Positions 50,217 to 59,925 of a stretch of DNA of 64,000 nucleotides are shown here, piece by piece. Under the pieces are notes generated by a model. The model worked only from the letters and a program-made list of their open reading frames with translations. It did not search any database and was not told the origin of the DNA. Numbering within the stretch: the first letter of the stretch is position 1; every line of letters starts with the position of its first letter. A program made the position numbers and the translations under genes. The DNA is from an uncultured Bacteroidota bacterium. Lineage in GTDB: Bacteria > Bacteroidota > Bacteroidia > Flavobacteriales > Flavobacteriaceae. The DNA is taken from NCBI GenBank assembly GCA_902560065.1, contig CACEKG010000001.1, positions 1 to 64,000 of the forward strand. The letters run 5' to 3'.

Positions 50217-51507
50217 CAACTTTAATTAAAAAATAATTTTTCTTGCCTCTTTGAATCAAAATACAATTATCAGCAATTATATCCTTTTTAGATACAACAA
50301 AAGATTCATCAACTTTTAATCTATTAACTGAAATAGAATTTTCTTTTATGGCTCTTCTTACTTCACTTTTTGATTTTAAAAAATTTGTTTTTTCTGAAAG
50401 TAAAGAAACAATATCAATACCTTTATTTAAAAGTTCTAAATTAATACCTGCATGAGGTACACTTTCAAATATTTCCAAAAATGTTTGAGAATCTATTTTT
50501 TTTAAGGAGTCTTTATCAGTTTGACCAAACAAAATTTGAGAAGCAACTTTTGCGTTCTCAAGATCATCTTTGCCATGAACCATTAGGGTCACTTCTTCAG
50601 CAAGAGTTTTTTGAAGAAGTCTTTGATGAGGATTTAGCTGATGTTCTTCTGTGATTTTTAAAATAGCTTCTTTTTCTAAAAGAGTGAAAATTTTAATATA
50701 ATTAATTGCATCTTCATCACTAGTATTTAACCAATATTGATAAAACTTATATGGTGAAGTTTTCTTTTTATCTAACCAAATATTTCCTTCTTCTGTTTTG
50801 CCAAATTTTGTTCCATCTACCTTTTTTACCAAAGGACAAGTTAGAGCATAAGCTTTTTGTCCAGTTTTTCTTCTAATTAATTCTGTACCTGTAGTAATAT
50901 TTCCCCATTGATCACTGCCTCCAATCTGAATTTTACAATCATAATTATTATGTAAATAAAGAAAATCATACCCTTGAATTAATTGATAAGTAAATTCAGT
51001 GAAAGACATACCTTCATTAGACTCTTTTCCTAATCTTTTTTTAACAGAGTCTTTAGCCATCATATAATTAACAGTAATATGTTTTCCTATTTTACGAGAA
51101 AAATCAACTAAGCTAAAATCTTTCATCCAATCATAATTATTTACAATTAAAGTCGAATTTGATTTTTTCTTATCAAAATCAAGAAACTTTTCCATTTGAA
51201 GTTTTATTGATTTACAATTCTCTTCAAGAATTTTGTTATCCAATAAATTTCTTTCTTTTGATTTTCCTGATGGATCACCAATCATTCCAGTTGCCCCTCC
51301 AAGTAAAATAATAGGTCGGTGTCCAAATTTTTGAAAATGCATCAAAATGATTATCTGAACCAAACTTCCAATATGTAAAGAATCTGATGTTGGATCAAAA
51401 CCAATATAACCATTCATTGGACCTTCCAATAATACTTTTTCTGTATCAGGAATAATATCATTTATTAATCCTCTCCACCTTAGCTCAGCTACAAAATTTT
51501 TTTGCAT
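50209..51507 (-). CDS. tyrS: tyrosyl-tRNA synthetase
   Basis: A 432-residue class I synthetase charging tRNA-Tyr. It has the HIGH-like DSLHIGSLVQI near residue 38, the Tyr-binding GGATGMIGDPSGK and QIGGSDQWGNI, and the KMSKS-equivalent TKFGKTEEG near residue 232. The C-terminal S4 domain (VRRAIKENSISVNRLKV) is complete. The gene converges on the LuxE-like gene and its stop overlaps that gene by 8 bases. This tRNA is the one next to the island. Confidence 0.96.
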   Translation of the reverse strand: MQKNFVAELRWRGLINDIIPDTEKVLLEGPMNGYIGFDPTSDSLHIGSLVQIIILMHFQKFGHRPIILLGGATGMIGDPSGKSKERNLLDNKILEENCKSIKLQMEKFLDFDKKKSNSTLIVNNYDWMKDFSLVDFSRKIGKHITVNYMMAKDSVKKRLGKESNEGMSFTEFTYQLIQGYDFLYLHNNYDCKIQIGGSDQWGNITTGTELIRRKTGQKAYALTCPLVKKVDGTKFGKTEEGNIWLDKKKTSPYKFYQYWLNTSDEDAINYIKIFTLLEKEAILKITEEHQLNPHQRLLQKTLAEEVTLMVHGKDDLENAKVASQILFGQTDKDSLKKIDSQTFLEIFESVPHAGINLELLNKGIDIVSLLSEKTNFLKSKSEVRRAIKENSISVNRLKVDESFVVSKKDIIADNCILIQRGKKNYFLIKVVI

Positions 51508-51565
51508 ACTATTACAATAAATATAGATTTATAACAAAGAAAACTATAATCAGTATCAAAAGTAC

Positions 51566-51573
51566 TAATTTTG
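51566..51573 (+). promoter_or_regulatory. -7 element of the epimerase gene, adjacent to the ATG
   Basis: TAATTTTG (TAnnTTTG) ends 5 bases before the ATG of the epimerase, so the mRNA should be leaderless or almost so. No TTTG is found in the -33 window. Confidence 0.45.
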
Positions 51574-51578
51574 TTTCT

Positions 51579-52583
51579 ATGATTTTGATTACAGGAGGTA
51601 CAGGATTTGTCGGGACTTATTTACTTTATGAACTATCTAAAGAAGAAACATCAATAAAATCGACTTATCGAAAGGAAAAAAACAAAGAATTAACTAAAAA
51701 ATTTTTTAAATTAAAAGATCAAAATCATCCTAAACTTTTTAATAAAATTATATGGGTTAAAATTGATATATCTGAAATATCATCTTTAGATGAATTATAT
51801 TCTGGAATTAAAAAAATTTATCATTGTGCGGCTTTTGTTTCTTTAGCAAAAAGACACAAAAAGTTACTTATTAAAACTAATGTTGAAGGAACATCAAATA
51901 TTATTAATTATGCAATTAAGCATAAAATAAAAAAAATTTTATTTGTTAGTTCAATTGCATCAATTGGAGCTGAAGATAAAGATGGTATAATTAATGAGGA
52001 TCATAGTTGGGATCATAAATTAAATCATACTGATTATGCATTTTCAAAATATAATTCTGAACTCCAAGTATGGCGTGGAACTCAAGAAGGTGTTCCAGCT
52101 GTTATTGTAAATCCAGGATTCATAATTGGATCACATTTTTGGAATAGAAGTTCTAGCTCGATATTTAATAGAGTAAACAGTGGTTTAAAGTTTTATCCAA
52201 CTGGTAAAATTTCTTTAGTCTCGGTTGAAGATGTTGTAAAAGCATCTATTAACCTTATGAACTCTGAAATAAAAAATGAAAGGTTTATTCTTGTGTCTGA
52301 AAATTTATATTACAAAGAATTTTTAGATTTAATTTCAAAAAATTTAAGCAAGCCTTTGACTAAATATCCATTAACAAAATCTATTTTATACACAATTTAT
52401 TTTTTTGATACTATTTTATCCTTTTTAAGAGTTAAAAAAAGATTTATGAGTAAAGCTCTAATTTCTACTTTTAATAATAATCAAGAATTCGATGGAAGTA
52501 AAATAAAAAAATTTATTTCTTTCAAATATGAAAAAATTGATGAAAAGGTGAAAGAAATATGTAAGGATTATATAAACAAATAG
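51579..52583 (+). CDS. NAD-dependent epimerase/dehydratase family protein
   Basis: An extended short-chain dehydrogenase of 334 residues: the nucleotide-binding ILITGGTGFVGTYLLYEL at the start, YHCAAFVSLAKRHKKLL near residue 85, the catalytic SSIASIG with the YAFSKYNSEL (Tyr-x-x-x-Lys) block near residue 152. It is of the atypical group found in lipid, sterol or flavonoid metabolism in Bacteroidota. The actual substrate is not known. It stands between the tyrS and DUF4296 genes as a single transcript. Confidence 0.85.
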   Translation: MILITGGTGFVGTYLLYELSKEETSIKSTYRKEKNKELTKKFFKLKDQNHPKLFNKIIWVKIDISEISSLDELYSGIKKIYHCAAFVSLAKRHKKLLIKTNVEGTSNIINYAIKHKIKKILFVSSIASIGAEDKDGIINEDHSWDHKLNHTDYAFSKYNSELQVWRGTQEGVPAVIVNPGFIIGSHFWNRSSSSIFNRVNSGLKFYPTGKISLVSVEDVVKASINLMNSEIKNERFILVSENLYYKEFLDLISKNLSKPLTKYPLTKSILYTIYFFDTILSFLRVKKRFMSKALISTFNNNQEFDGSKIKKFISFKYEKIDEKVKEICKDYINK

Positions 52584-52584
52584 T

Positions 52585-52938
52585 TTAATTACTCAAATTG
52601 ATTTTATTCAAACTATCCTTGGTTTTCTTCAATCTTTTCTCAACATTATTATAAATCTTTAAATATATTTTTGGGATTTTTGAATAGTAACTTTCACTTT
52701 GAACCAATTGCAATGAATCAACTCCATATTTTAAAAATATGTAAGAATCAAGTAACATATCTGAGTAATTTGGATTTTTATATGATGATGGTCTTATTGA
52801 ATTAATTATTGATAAATCATATAGTATAGCTTCCATCTTTTCCTGATTAATTAAATTATCAGGTTTTTTTATTGAATTATTTGATAAACAATTGCAAAAA
52901 AAAGTAAGAAATAATAATATTATTATATTTTGTTTCAT
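52585..52938 (-). CDS. DUF4296 lipoprotein
   Basis: A 117-residue protein of the Bacteroidota-specific DUF4296 family. It has a lipoprotein signal with Cys in FFCNCLSN and the family core QEKMEAILYDLSIINSIRPSS, then YIFLKYGVDSLQLVQSESYYSK. It is predicted to sit at the inner face of an outer membrane or in the periplasm. The function of the family is unknown. It ends the run DPM1-like, pyrC, DUF4296, an order common in flavobacteria. It starts 4 bases after pyrC. Confidence 0.83.
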   Translation of the reverse strand: MKQNIIILLFLTFFCNCLSNNSIKKPDNLINQEKMEAILYDLSIINSIRPSSYKNPNYSDMLLDSYIFLKYGVDSLQLVQSESYYSKIPKIYLKIYNNVEKRLKKTKDSLNKINLSN

Positions 52939-52942
52939 GCTT

Positions 52943-54280
52943 CTATTTGTTAAATTCTATTTCCATAGCTGCATCAGTATTGGCGATTTTTCCATCCAAA
53001 TATACCCACTTGCCATTTAACATTGTTTTTTTTATTGAGGATTTAAATCTAAAGCCCTCAAAAGGAGACCAACCACATTTGTATAAAATATTGTTTTTAT
53101 TGACCAAAAACTGATCATTTAAATCTACCAAAACTAAATCAGCAAAATAACCTTCCCTAATAAATCCCCTATCTTTAATTTTAAACAATATTGCTGGATT
53201 ATGACATGCCTTTTGAACAATTTTTTCAAGAGTTAATTTCTTTTGATGAAAAAGATCGATTAAAGCCAAAAGAGAATGCTGAACTAACGGTCCACCAGAT
53301 GGACAGTTTAAATATGAATTATTTTTTTCAATTAGTGTATGAGGAGCATGATCTGATGCGATTATATCAATTAAATCATTATTAATTCCATCTACAATTG
53401 AATTTCTATCACTCTGTTTTTTAATTGCTGGATTCCATTTTATAAAATTTCCTTTGGATCTATAATCTTTATCTGAAAACCAGATATGATGGATACAAGC
53501 CTCTGAAGTAATTTTCTTTTTATCTAAAGAGACTTTATTATCAAATAACGAAATTTCTTTTTCAGTTGAAATATGAAAAACATGAAGCCTTGCTCCCGAT
53601 TTTTTTGCTAGTTTAATAATATTAGAAGAAGATTTATAACAAGCTTTTTCAGATCTAATGTTTGAATGTTCAAAAGCAGGTATATTAGATCCATATTTCT
53701 TTTTTGCTATTTCTAAATTTTTATTAATAATTTCCTCGTCTTCACAATGAGCTGAAATTACAAGATCAATGTTTCTAAATATTTTATTTATAGTTTCATA
53801 ATCATCTACTAACATTTGACCAGTTGATGAACCTAAAAACATTTTTAAGCCAGGTACTTTAGATTTGTTTAATTTTAATATCTCCGAATAATTATCATTT
53901 GTCACACCAAACATAAAAGAATAATTAGCAGCTGAATTTTTGCTAGCAATTAATCTTTTTTTGTCATATTCAACTATAGTTGTAGTTTGAGGTATAGTAT
54001 TTGGCATTTCTATATATGAGGTAACTCCTCCTGCTATTGCCGCTATAGATTCAGAACTTATAGAAGCTTTATGAGTTAAGCCAGGTTCTCTAAAATGTAC
54101 TTGGTCATCAATCATTCCAGGAAATAAATACAATCCTTCAGCGTTTATTGTTTCTTTAACATTAGGTTCAGAAATATGATTTTCAATTTTTTCAATTCTT
54201 TTACCCTTTATCAATACATCCTTAACACGAACTTTTCCCTCATTAACTATAAATGCTTTGGAAATAAGAATCTTATTCAT
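52943..54280 (-). CDS. pyrC: dihydroorotase
   Basis: A 445-residue amidohydrolase, third step of pyrimidine synthesis. The metal site DDQVHFREPGLTHK has Gln where most dihydroorotases have a first His; this form is usual in Bacteroidota. Later SAHCEDEE and IIASDHAPHT hold the other ligands. The tail VNGKWVYLDGKI-like segment KTMLNGKWVYLDGKI is typical. It overlaps the DPM1-like gene by 4 bases and precedes DUF4296 by 4 bases. Confidence 0.92.
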   Translation of the reverse strand: MNKILISKAFIVNEGKVRVKDVLIKGKRIEKIENHISEPNVKETINAEGLYLFPGMIDDQVHFREPGLTHKASISSESIAAIAGGVTSYIEMPNTIPQTTTIVEYDKKRLIASKNSAANYSFMFGVTNDNYSEILKLNKSKVPGLKMFLGSSTGQMLVDDYETINKIFRNIDLVISAHCEDEEIINKNLEIAKKKYGSNIPAFEHSNIRSEKACYKSSSNIIKLAKKSGARLHVFHISTEKEISLFDNKVSLDKKKITSEACIHHIWFSDKDYRSKGNFIKWNPAIKKQSDRNSIVDGINNDLIDIIASDHAPHTLIEKNNSYLNCPSGGPLVQHSLLALIDLFHQKKLTLEKIVQKACHNPAILFKIKDRGFIREGYFADLVLVDLNDQFLVNKNNILYKCGWSPFEGFRFKSSIKKTMLNGKWVYLDGKIANTDAAMEIEFNK

Positions 54281-54993
54281 AAAAAAAATCTTCTTAATCT
54301 TAATAATGGAACAGCTAAAATTGCTTCAAAAATTATTTTACTTCCCATCTTTGAAACGCCTTTTACTCTATTTTTAAAAATTATAGGGTGCTCCTTTAAT
54401 TTAAACTTTTGTCTCCAAGAAATATATTTCATCTCAATTTGAAAAGCATAGCCTATTGATCTAATTCTATCTATATTAATAGATTGTAAAACCTTTTTTC
54501 TATATCCAACAAAACCAGCTGTAGGATCATTTATTGGCATACAAGTAATTAATCTAACATAATATGCAGCTATAACTGATAATAAAATTCTATTCAAAGG
54601 CCAATTAACAACATTTATACCATCAATATACCTAGAACCAACAACTAGATCGTAATTATCTTCTAAATGATTCATCATTTTTGACAATTCTATTGGATCA
54701 TGAGAAAAATCAGCATCCATCTGAAAAATATATTCATAACTTTTGGTCAAAGCCCATTTAAATCCATGTTTATAAGCTTCTCCTAGACCGTTTTTATTAC
54801 TTCTTATTTCTACAAACAACTTATGTTTAAAATTTTTACTTAATTTTTCAACAATTTCATAAGTTTTATCTGGAGAATTATCATCAACAACTAAAATATG
54901 AATCTTCGGTATTTCTTCAAAAATTTTTAAAATTAGAGAAGAAATATTTTCACTCTCATTATAAGTGGGTATAATAACTAGTGATTGACACAT
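54277..54993 (-). CDS. polyprenol monophosphomannose synthase-like GT2
   Basis: A 238-residue GT2 enzyme close to dolichol-phosphate mannosyltransferase. The signature VIIPTYNESENISSLI, the nucleotide site VVDDNSPDKT, the metal-binding QMDADFSHDP near residue 92 and the final EHPIIFKNRVKGVSKMGSKI are all present. It transfers mannose to a polyprenyl phosphate on the cytoplasmic side. It heads the reverse-strand run with pyrC and DUF4296. A -7 element lies close upstream of its ATG. Confidence 0.9.
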   Translation of the reverse strand: MCQSLVIIPTYNESENISSLILKIFEEIPKIHILVVDDNSPDKTYEIVEKLSKNFKHKLFVEIRSNKNGLGEAYKHGFKWALTKSYEYIFQMDADFSHDPIELSKMMNHLEDNYDLVVGSRYIDGINVVNWPLNRILLSVIAAYYVRLITCMPINDPTAGFVGYRKKVLQSINIDRIRSIGYAFQIEMKYISWRQKFKLKEHPIIFKNRVKGVSKMGSKIIFEAILAVPLLRLRRFFL

Positions 54994-55001
54994 ATATTAA
55001 T

Positions 55002-55009
55002 CAAATTTA
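55002..55009 (-). promoter_or_regulatory. candidate -7 element of the polyprenol mannose synthase gene
   Basis: CAAATTTA on the plus strand (TAAATTTG on the minus strand) begins 9 bases from the ATG. No -33 element is clear. Confidence 0.4.
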
Positions 55010-55069
55010 CAAAATGTAGAACTATTAAATATCATATATTTCAATTAAGCAATTAAAATTTAATTCTTT

Positions 55070-55077
55070 TATTTTTG
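55070..55077 (+). promoter_or_regulatory. candidate -7 element of the DUF4271 gene, adjacent to the ATG
   Basis: TATTTTTG matches TAnnTTTG and ends 4 bases before the ATG of the DUF4271 gene, so a leaderless mRNA is likely. Confidence 0.4.
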
Positions 55078-55081
55078 TTTA

Positions 55082-55750
55082 ATGGAAGAGTGGATATTTA
55101 AATTAAATACTAATAATAATTGGGAATTCTATATATATTTTTTTAACCTAGTAATTATTGCTCTACTCAATCAAGCTTTTCCAAAAAAAATAAATCATTT
55201 AATTGATCTTTTAAATATTAATAAAAATGTAAAAACCCCTTTATATAAACATTTTATAATTGAACCTTTTAATATTGGATCCTTTTTAATTATATCCAGT
55301 TCAATTAGTTTGTTTTTTTATAAATTTTTTGAAAAGTTTATCGATTTATCTTTAAACCAGTTTGATTTTTTTTACATTTATATTTTAATTTCAATTACTT
55401 TAATAATTAGATTTTTTTTAGTAAAATCAATTTTTTCAATTTTTGCCAAAACAGATGATATTGAACCATACTATATTAGAATTCAATCATATAACACATT
55501 ATTATGTTTAGTAATATTGATTATATTATTGATAAATGAATATTCTTTTTTAAATAAAAAAATTATTTTAGGTTGTTTTATAACTGTTTTTTTGGTGTGG
55601 ATTGTTTTTAATATTTTGTATGTATATAGATACATAAAAAATAAAGCAAATGAGTTTTTATATTTAATTTTTTATCTTTGCGCTGTTAAAATCACACCTT
55701 GGTTATGGATATACCATTCCATTTATGAAACTAGAATAAAGTTCTTATAA
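55082..55750 (+). CDS. DUF4271 membrane protein
   Basis: A 222-residue protein with five or six hydrophobic segments, of the Bacteroidota-specific DUF4271 family. It opens with a charged stretch (EEWIFKLNTNNNW) before the first helix. The function is unknown. It is followed 2 bases later by the uroporphyrinogen-III synthase gene, a pair that is typical of flavobacteria. No catalytic residues are visible. The C-terminal part YLCAVKITPWLWIYH is a conserved-looking segment. Confidence 0.82.
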   Translation: MEEWIFKLNTNNNWEFYIYFFNLVIIALLNQAFPKKINHLIDLLNINKNVKTPLYKHFIIEPFNIGSFLIISSSISLFFYKFFEKFIDLSLNQFDFFYIYILISITLIIRFFLVKSIFSIFAKTDDIEPYYIRIQSYNTLLCLVILIILLINEYSFLNKKIILGCFITVFLVWIVFNILYVYRYIKNKANEFLYLIFYLCAVKITPWLWIYHSIYETRIKFL

Positions 55751-55752
55751 TT

Positions 55753-56496
55753 ATGAAAATTAATTCTATTTTGGTTTCTCAACCAGAACCGTTAAACGAA
55801 AACTCTCCCTATAAGAGACTTGAAAATAAGTATAATTTAAAAATTCATTTTAGACCTTTCATTCATATTGAAGGAGTTAGTGCAAAAAAAGTTAGACTTC
55901 AAAAAATTGATTTAAATAATTTTCAAAATGTAATACTTACAAGTAGAAATGCCGTTGATCATTATTTTAGAATATCTGATGAAATGAGATTTAAAGTCCC
56001 CAGTTCAACTAAATATTTTTGCCAATCCGAAGCTGTAGCATTTTATCTTCAAAAGTATGTTGTTTACAGAAAAAGAAAAATTTATGTAGGTAAAAAAAGT
56101 ATTAATGATCTTAATGAAACATTTGAAAAATTCAAAAATGAAACTTATTTATTACCAACTTCAGATAAATTAACTTCTAATGTTCCAAATTTTCTTAGTG
56201 AAATGGAATTAAATTGGAAAAGAATACAATTGTATAATACCGTAGTTTCAGACTTAAGTGATTTAAGAGATGTTTATTATGACATTTTAGTTTTTTTTAG
56301 TCCCTCAGGTATTGATTCTTTAATGAAAAATTTCCCTGACTTTGTTCAAAATAAAACATTAATTGCCGCTTATGGCAAATCAACTATTGAAGCTGTAAAA
56401 AAGGCGAATTTAAAAGTAAATATTCAAGCACCTACAAAAGAAACTCCATCCATGACTATGGCTATTGAAAAATATATAGTAAATAATAAAAAATAA
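55753..56496 (+). CDS. hemD: uroporphyrinogen-III synthase
   Basis: A 247-residue two-lobed HemD that closes hydroxymethylbilane to uroporphyrinogen III in heme synthesis. Visible parts are the start VSQPEPLNENSPYKRLE, the nucleotide-like loop VILTSRNAVDHYFRI, and near the C-terminus FFSPSGIDSL with TLIAAYGKSTIEAVKKANLKVNI and TPSMTMAI. Its sequence varies widely in the family, but the SxxAV and APTxETPSM pattern fits. It lies 2 bases after the DUF4271 gene. Confidence 0.87.
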   Translation: MKINSILVSQPEPLNENSPYKRLENKYNLKIHFRPFIHIEGVSAKKVRLQKIDLNNFQNVILTSRNAVDHYFRISDEMRFKVPSSTKYFCQSEAVAFYLQKYVVYRKRKIYVGKKSINDLNETFEKFKNETYLLPTSDKLTSNVPNFLSEMELNWKRIQLYNTVVSDLSDLRDVYYDILVFFSPSGIDSLMKNFPDFVQNKTLIAAYGKSTIEAVKKANLKVNIQAPTKETPSMTMAIEKYIVNNKK

Positions 56497-56511
56497 TAAT
56501 CTTTATTTACT

Positions 56512-56982
56512 ATGAAGAAAAGTAAAAATAATTTTGAAATTGACGGAATTGATAAAATCATATTAAAAACTTTAATGAGTGACGCTAGAATACCAATTCA
56601 AATACTTTCAAAAAAAACTGGTATTTCTGGAGCAGCCGTTCATCAAAGATTAAAAAAACTTGAAAAAACTGGAATAATATCTGGTTCTCAAATAAATATA
56701 AATCCTAAATCTCTAGGTTTTAAAACACTTGCTTTTATTGGTGTTTTTTTAGATAAAGCTATCAGAAATAATGAAGCTGTAAAAAAAATTGAAGAAATAC
56801 CTGAAATTATTGAGTGCCACTATACAACAGGAAATTGGAGCGTCTTTATAAAGGTTTTGTGTAATGACAATGAACATCTCATGGAACTAATTAAAAATAA
56901 AATTCAAACTATTAATGGAATTTCAAGAACTGAAACCTTTATTTCTCTTCAACAACAAATAATTAGACAAATTCAATTGTAA
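56512..56982 (+). CDS. Lrp/AsnC family transcription regulator
   Basis: A 156-residue regulator with an N-terminal winged helix-turn-helix (DKIILKTLMSDARIPIQILSKKTGISGAAVHQRLKKLEKTGII) and a C-terminal ligand-binding RAM domain (ECHYTTGNWSVFIKVLCND). Members respond to amino acids. It follows hemD by 15 bases and converges on leuS with 14 bases between stops. The target genes are not known. Confidence 0.92.
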   Translation: MKKSKNNFEIDGIDKIILKTLMSDARIPIQILSKKTGISGAAVHQRLKKLEKTGIISGSQININPKSLGFKTLAFIGVFLDKAIRNNEAVKKIEEIPEIIECHYTTGNWSVFIKVLCNDNEHLMELIKNKIQTINGISRTETFISLQQQIIRQIQL

Positions 56983-56996
56983 ATTATTTAATAAAA

Positions 56997-59813
56997 TTAA
57001 AAAACAATGTTTATAATTTTATTTGGAACAATAATTACTTTCTTAACCTTTTTTGATTTTAAAAAATTAACTGTTTTATTATCACTTAAAACTATTTCTT
57101 TTATTTCATTATTAGTTAAACTTAGGGACAAATTAATATTAAATCTAAATTTACCATTAAATGAAATGGGATAATTTTTTTCATTTTCGATAAGGTACTT
57201 TTGATCAAATATTGGATAATCAACCTCAGAAATTGAGTTAGAGTTTCCAAGCCTTTCCCATATTTCCTCTGAAATATGAGGAGCAAACGGAGATAAAAGT
57301 ATAATTAATTTCTCTAAAATTTTTCTACTTCTACATTTTAAATTCTGTAATTCATTTACACAAATCATAAAGCTACTAATACAAGTATTAAAAGAAAAGG
57401 ATTCTATATCATCAGTGACTTTTTTGATAGTTGAATGAAGCGTTTTTAACATTTCTTTGGATGGGTTAGAATCATTTACAATCAAGATTTCATTATCATA
57501 AAACAATCTCCATAATTTTTTTAAAAAACCATGCACTCCTGAAATTCCTGAAGTATTCCATGGTTTAGCCTGTTCAATTGGTCCTAAAAACATTTCATAC
57601 ATTCTTAAAGTGTCTGCTCCATATTTGTCACATATCTCATCAGGGTTTACAACATTATACTTTGATTTTGACATCTTTTCAATTTCTCTTTTAGCAAAAA
57701 ACTTCCCATTTTCACAAATAAATTTTGAATTTGAAAAATCACTTGAACTAATTTTTAGGTTCTTTATATCAAGCTCATCTTCATTAATTAAATATTTGAT
57801 ATCAATTCTAATTGGATCAAAATCACTCAAATTCTTAATTAATTTTTTTGAAACAAAGACATTCTCTCCAACTTTCCTGTAAATAAAAGCTGAATTACCA
57901 AGAATCATACCTTGATTTATTAACTTTTTTGAATATTCTTTTACTGGAACTAGTTCCAAATCAAATAGAAATTTTTGCCAAAATCTTGAATAAAGCAAAT
58001 GACCCGTAGCATGTTCACTTCCTCCAACATATAAATCAACATCTTTCCAATATGAGATTATTTTAGAATCTGCAAAATTTTCTTCATTTTCAGAATCCAT
58101 ATAACGATAAAAATACCATGAGCTTCCAGCCCATCCAGGCATTGTGTTTAATTCTAAAGGAAAAATATTTTTGTCATCAATATATTTATTTTTTACAACT
58201 TTATTATTTTTTTCATCCCAAGCCCATGAATTTGCATTAGAAAGAGGGGGTGCCCCTTCTTTACCAGGCAAATAATTTTCAACTTCAGGAAGATTTAATG
58301 GTAAGCTTTCAAAATTTAAAGGTACCGGAACTTTCTCTTTATAATAAATGGGAATGGGTTCTCCCCAATATCTTTGTCTGCTGAAAACAGCATCTCTAAG
58401 TTTATAATTTACCTCCTTAAAACCTAAACCATTTTTTTCCAATTCTTTAATTACAGTTTCAAAAGCTTTTTCAAAAGAAAGATTATTTAAAAAACTAGAA
58501 TTTGTGATTATTGTTTCTGATTTATCAGTAAATGCCTCTTTTTCAATTGATACATTTTTAAAAATATTTACAATTGAGATTTTGAATTTTTTTGCAAAAT
58601 CATAATCTCGTTGGTCGCCACAAGGCACTCCCATTACTGACCCTGTACCATAATCGGCTAGAACATAATCGCCTATCCATATAGGAATTAATTTCCTTGT
58701 AAAAGGATGTATTGCATAAGCTCCTGTAAATACCCCAGTAATTTCCCTAATATCTGACATTCTATCTAATTGAGATTTTTTTAAAGTTGAATCTATATAT
58801 TTTAAAACTTCCTTTTTATTAGATTTTGAATTGATTTTTTTAACAATCTCTAATTCAGGTGCTAATGTTAAAAAAGTAGCGCCAAATATCGTGTCTGGTC
58901 TAGTTGTATAAACTTCTATTTTATCATCAAAACCTTTGATATCAAAAAAAACTCTTGCTCCTTTAGATTTTCCAATCCAATTTCTTTGCATTTCCTTTAA
59001 AGCATCAGGCCAATCTATTAAATTTAGATCCTCTAATAACCTTTCAGCATAAGCTGTAATTCTGAGACTCCATTGTTTCATTTTCTTTTTTACAACAGTA
59101 TATCCTCCTCTTTCGGAAACCCCATTAATTATTTCATCATTTGCTAGGACTGTGCCTAATTTAGGACACCAATTAACATCTTTTTCAGCTAAGTAGGCTA
59201 ATCTATAATTAATTAAAATATTTTGTTTTTTTTTAAATGAAAATGAATTCCATTCTGATGAATTAAATAATTCAACCTTTCTATCAGTAACTGCATTTAT
59301 TCTTCTATTTCCTTCAATTTCAAAAATTTTAATTAAATCTTCAATTGGTCTAGATTTATTTTTATCATTACAATAGTAATGATTGAACATTAATAAAAAG
59401 AAAGATTGAGTCCATTTATAATAATTTGAGTTTGATGTTCTAATTTCTCTTGACCAATCAAAAGAGAAACCTAATCTATCTAATTGTTCTCTATATCTTT
59501 TAATATTTTTATCAGTTGTATTTGCTGGATGTTGTCCAGTTTCAATGGCATATTGTTCAGCAGGCAAACCAAAAGAATCATAACCTTGGGGATGTAAAAC
59601 ATTAAATCCTTTATGTCTTTTATATCTTGCATATATATCACTAGCAATATATCCCAATGGATGTCCCACATGTAATCCAGCTCCTGATGGATAAGGAAAC
59701 ATATCTAAAACATAAAATTTAGGTTTAGAAGATTTATTTTGAGCTTTAAAAATTCTATTTTTAGCCCAAAATTCTTGCCATTTACTTTCAATTTTTTTAA
59801 AATCGTATGACAC
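56997..59813 (-). CDS. leuS: leucyl-tRNA synthetase
   Basis: A 938-residue class I synthetase. The signature FPYPSGAGLHVGHPLGYIASDI holds the HIGH site near residue 46, the editing domain with TTRPDTIFGATFL follows near residue 307, and the KMSKS loop is KMSKSKYNVVNP near residue 716. An extended segment of about 90 residues before KMSKS (INQGMILGNSAF to FCENGKFF) is normal in Bacteroidota. The C-terminal tail is short. It is transcribed alone; a TATTTTTG box lies 20 bases upstream of the ATG. Confidence 0.96.
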   Translation of the reverse strand: MSYDFKKIESKWQEFWAKNRIFKAQNKSSKPKFYVLDMFPYPSGAGLHVGHPLGYIASDIYARYKRHKGFNVLHPQGYDSFGLPAEQYAIETGQHPANTTDKNIKRYREQLDRLGFSFDWSREIRTSNSNYYKWTQSFFLLMFNHYYCNDKNKSRPIEDLIKIFEIEGNRRINAVTDRKVELFNSSEWNSFSFKKKQNILINYRLAYLAEKDVNWCPKLGTVLANDEIINGVSERGGYTVVKKKMKQWSLRITAYAERLLEDLNLIDWPDALKEMQRNWIGKSKGARVFFDIKGFDDKIEVYTTRPDTIFGATFLTLAPELEIVKKINSKSNKKEVLKYIDSTLKKSQLDRMSDIREITGVFTGAYAIHPFTRKLIPIWIGDYVLADYGTGSVMGVPCGDQRDYDFAKKFKISIVNIFKNVSIEKEAFTDKSETIITNSSFLNNLSFEKAFETVIKELEKNGLGFKEVNYKLRDAVFSRQRYWGEPIPIYYKEKVPVPLNFESLPLNLPEVENYLPGKEGAPPLSNANSWAWDEKNNKVVKNKYIDDKNIFPLELNTMPGWAGSSWYFYRYMDSENEENFADSKIISYWKDVDLYVGGSEHATGHLLYSRFWQKFLFDLELVPVKEYSKKLINQGMILGNSAFIYRKVGENVFVSKKLIKNLSDFDPIRIDIKYLINEDELDIKNLKISSSDFSNSKFICENGKFFAKREIEKMSKSKYNVVNPDEICDKYGADTLRMYEMFLGPIEQAKPWNTSGISGVHGFLKKLWRLFYDNEILIVNDSNPSKEMLKTLHSTIKKVTDDIESFSFNTCISSFMICVNELQNLKCRSRKILEKLIILLSPFAPHISEEIWERLGNSNSISEVDYPIFDQKYLIENEKNYPISFNGKFRFNINLSLSLTNNEIKEIVLSDNKTVNFLKSKKVKKVIIVPNKIINIVF

Positions 59814-59925
59814 AATGTTAATTTATAAAAAACAAAAATACATTTATTGAATTAAAAGGAAAAAAGATTGTCATATATACTACTATTAAATAATTTCAAT
59901 TTAATTTTACAACAAAATTTTAACA

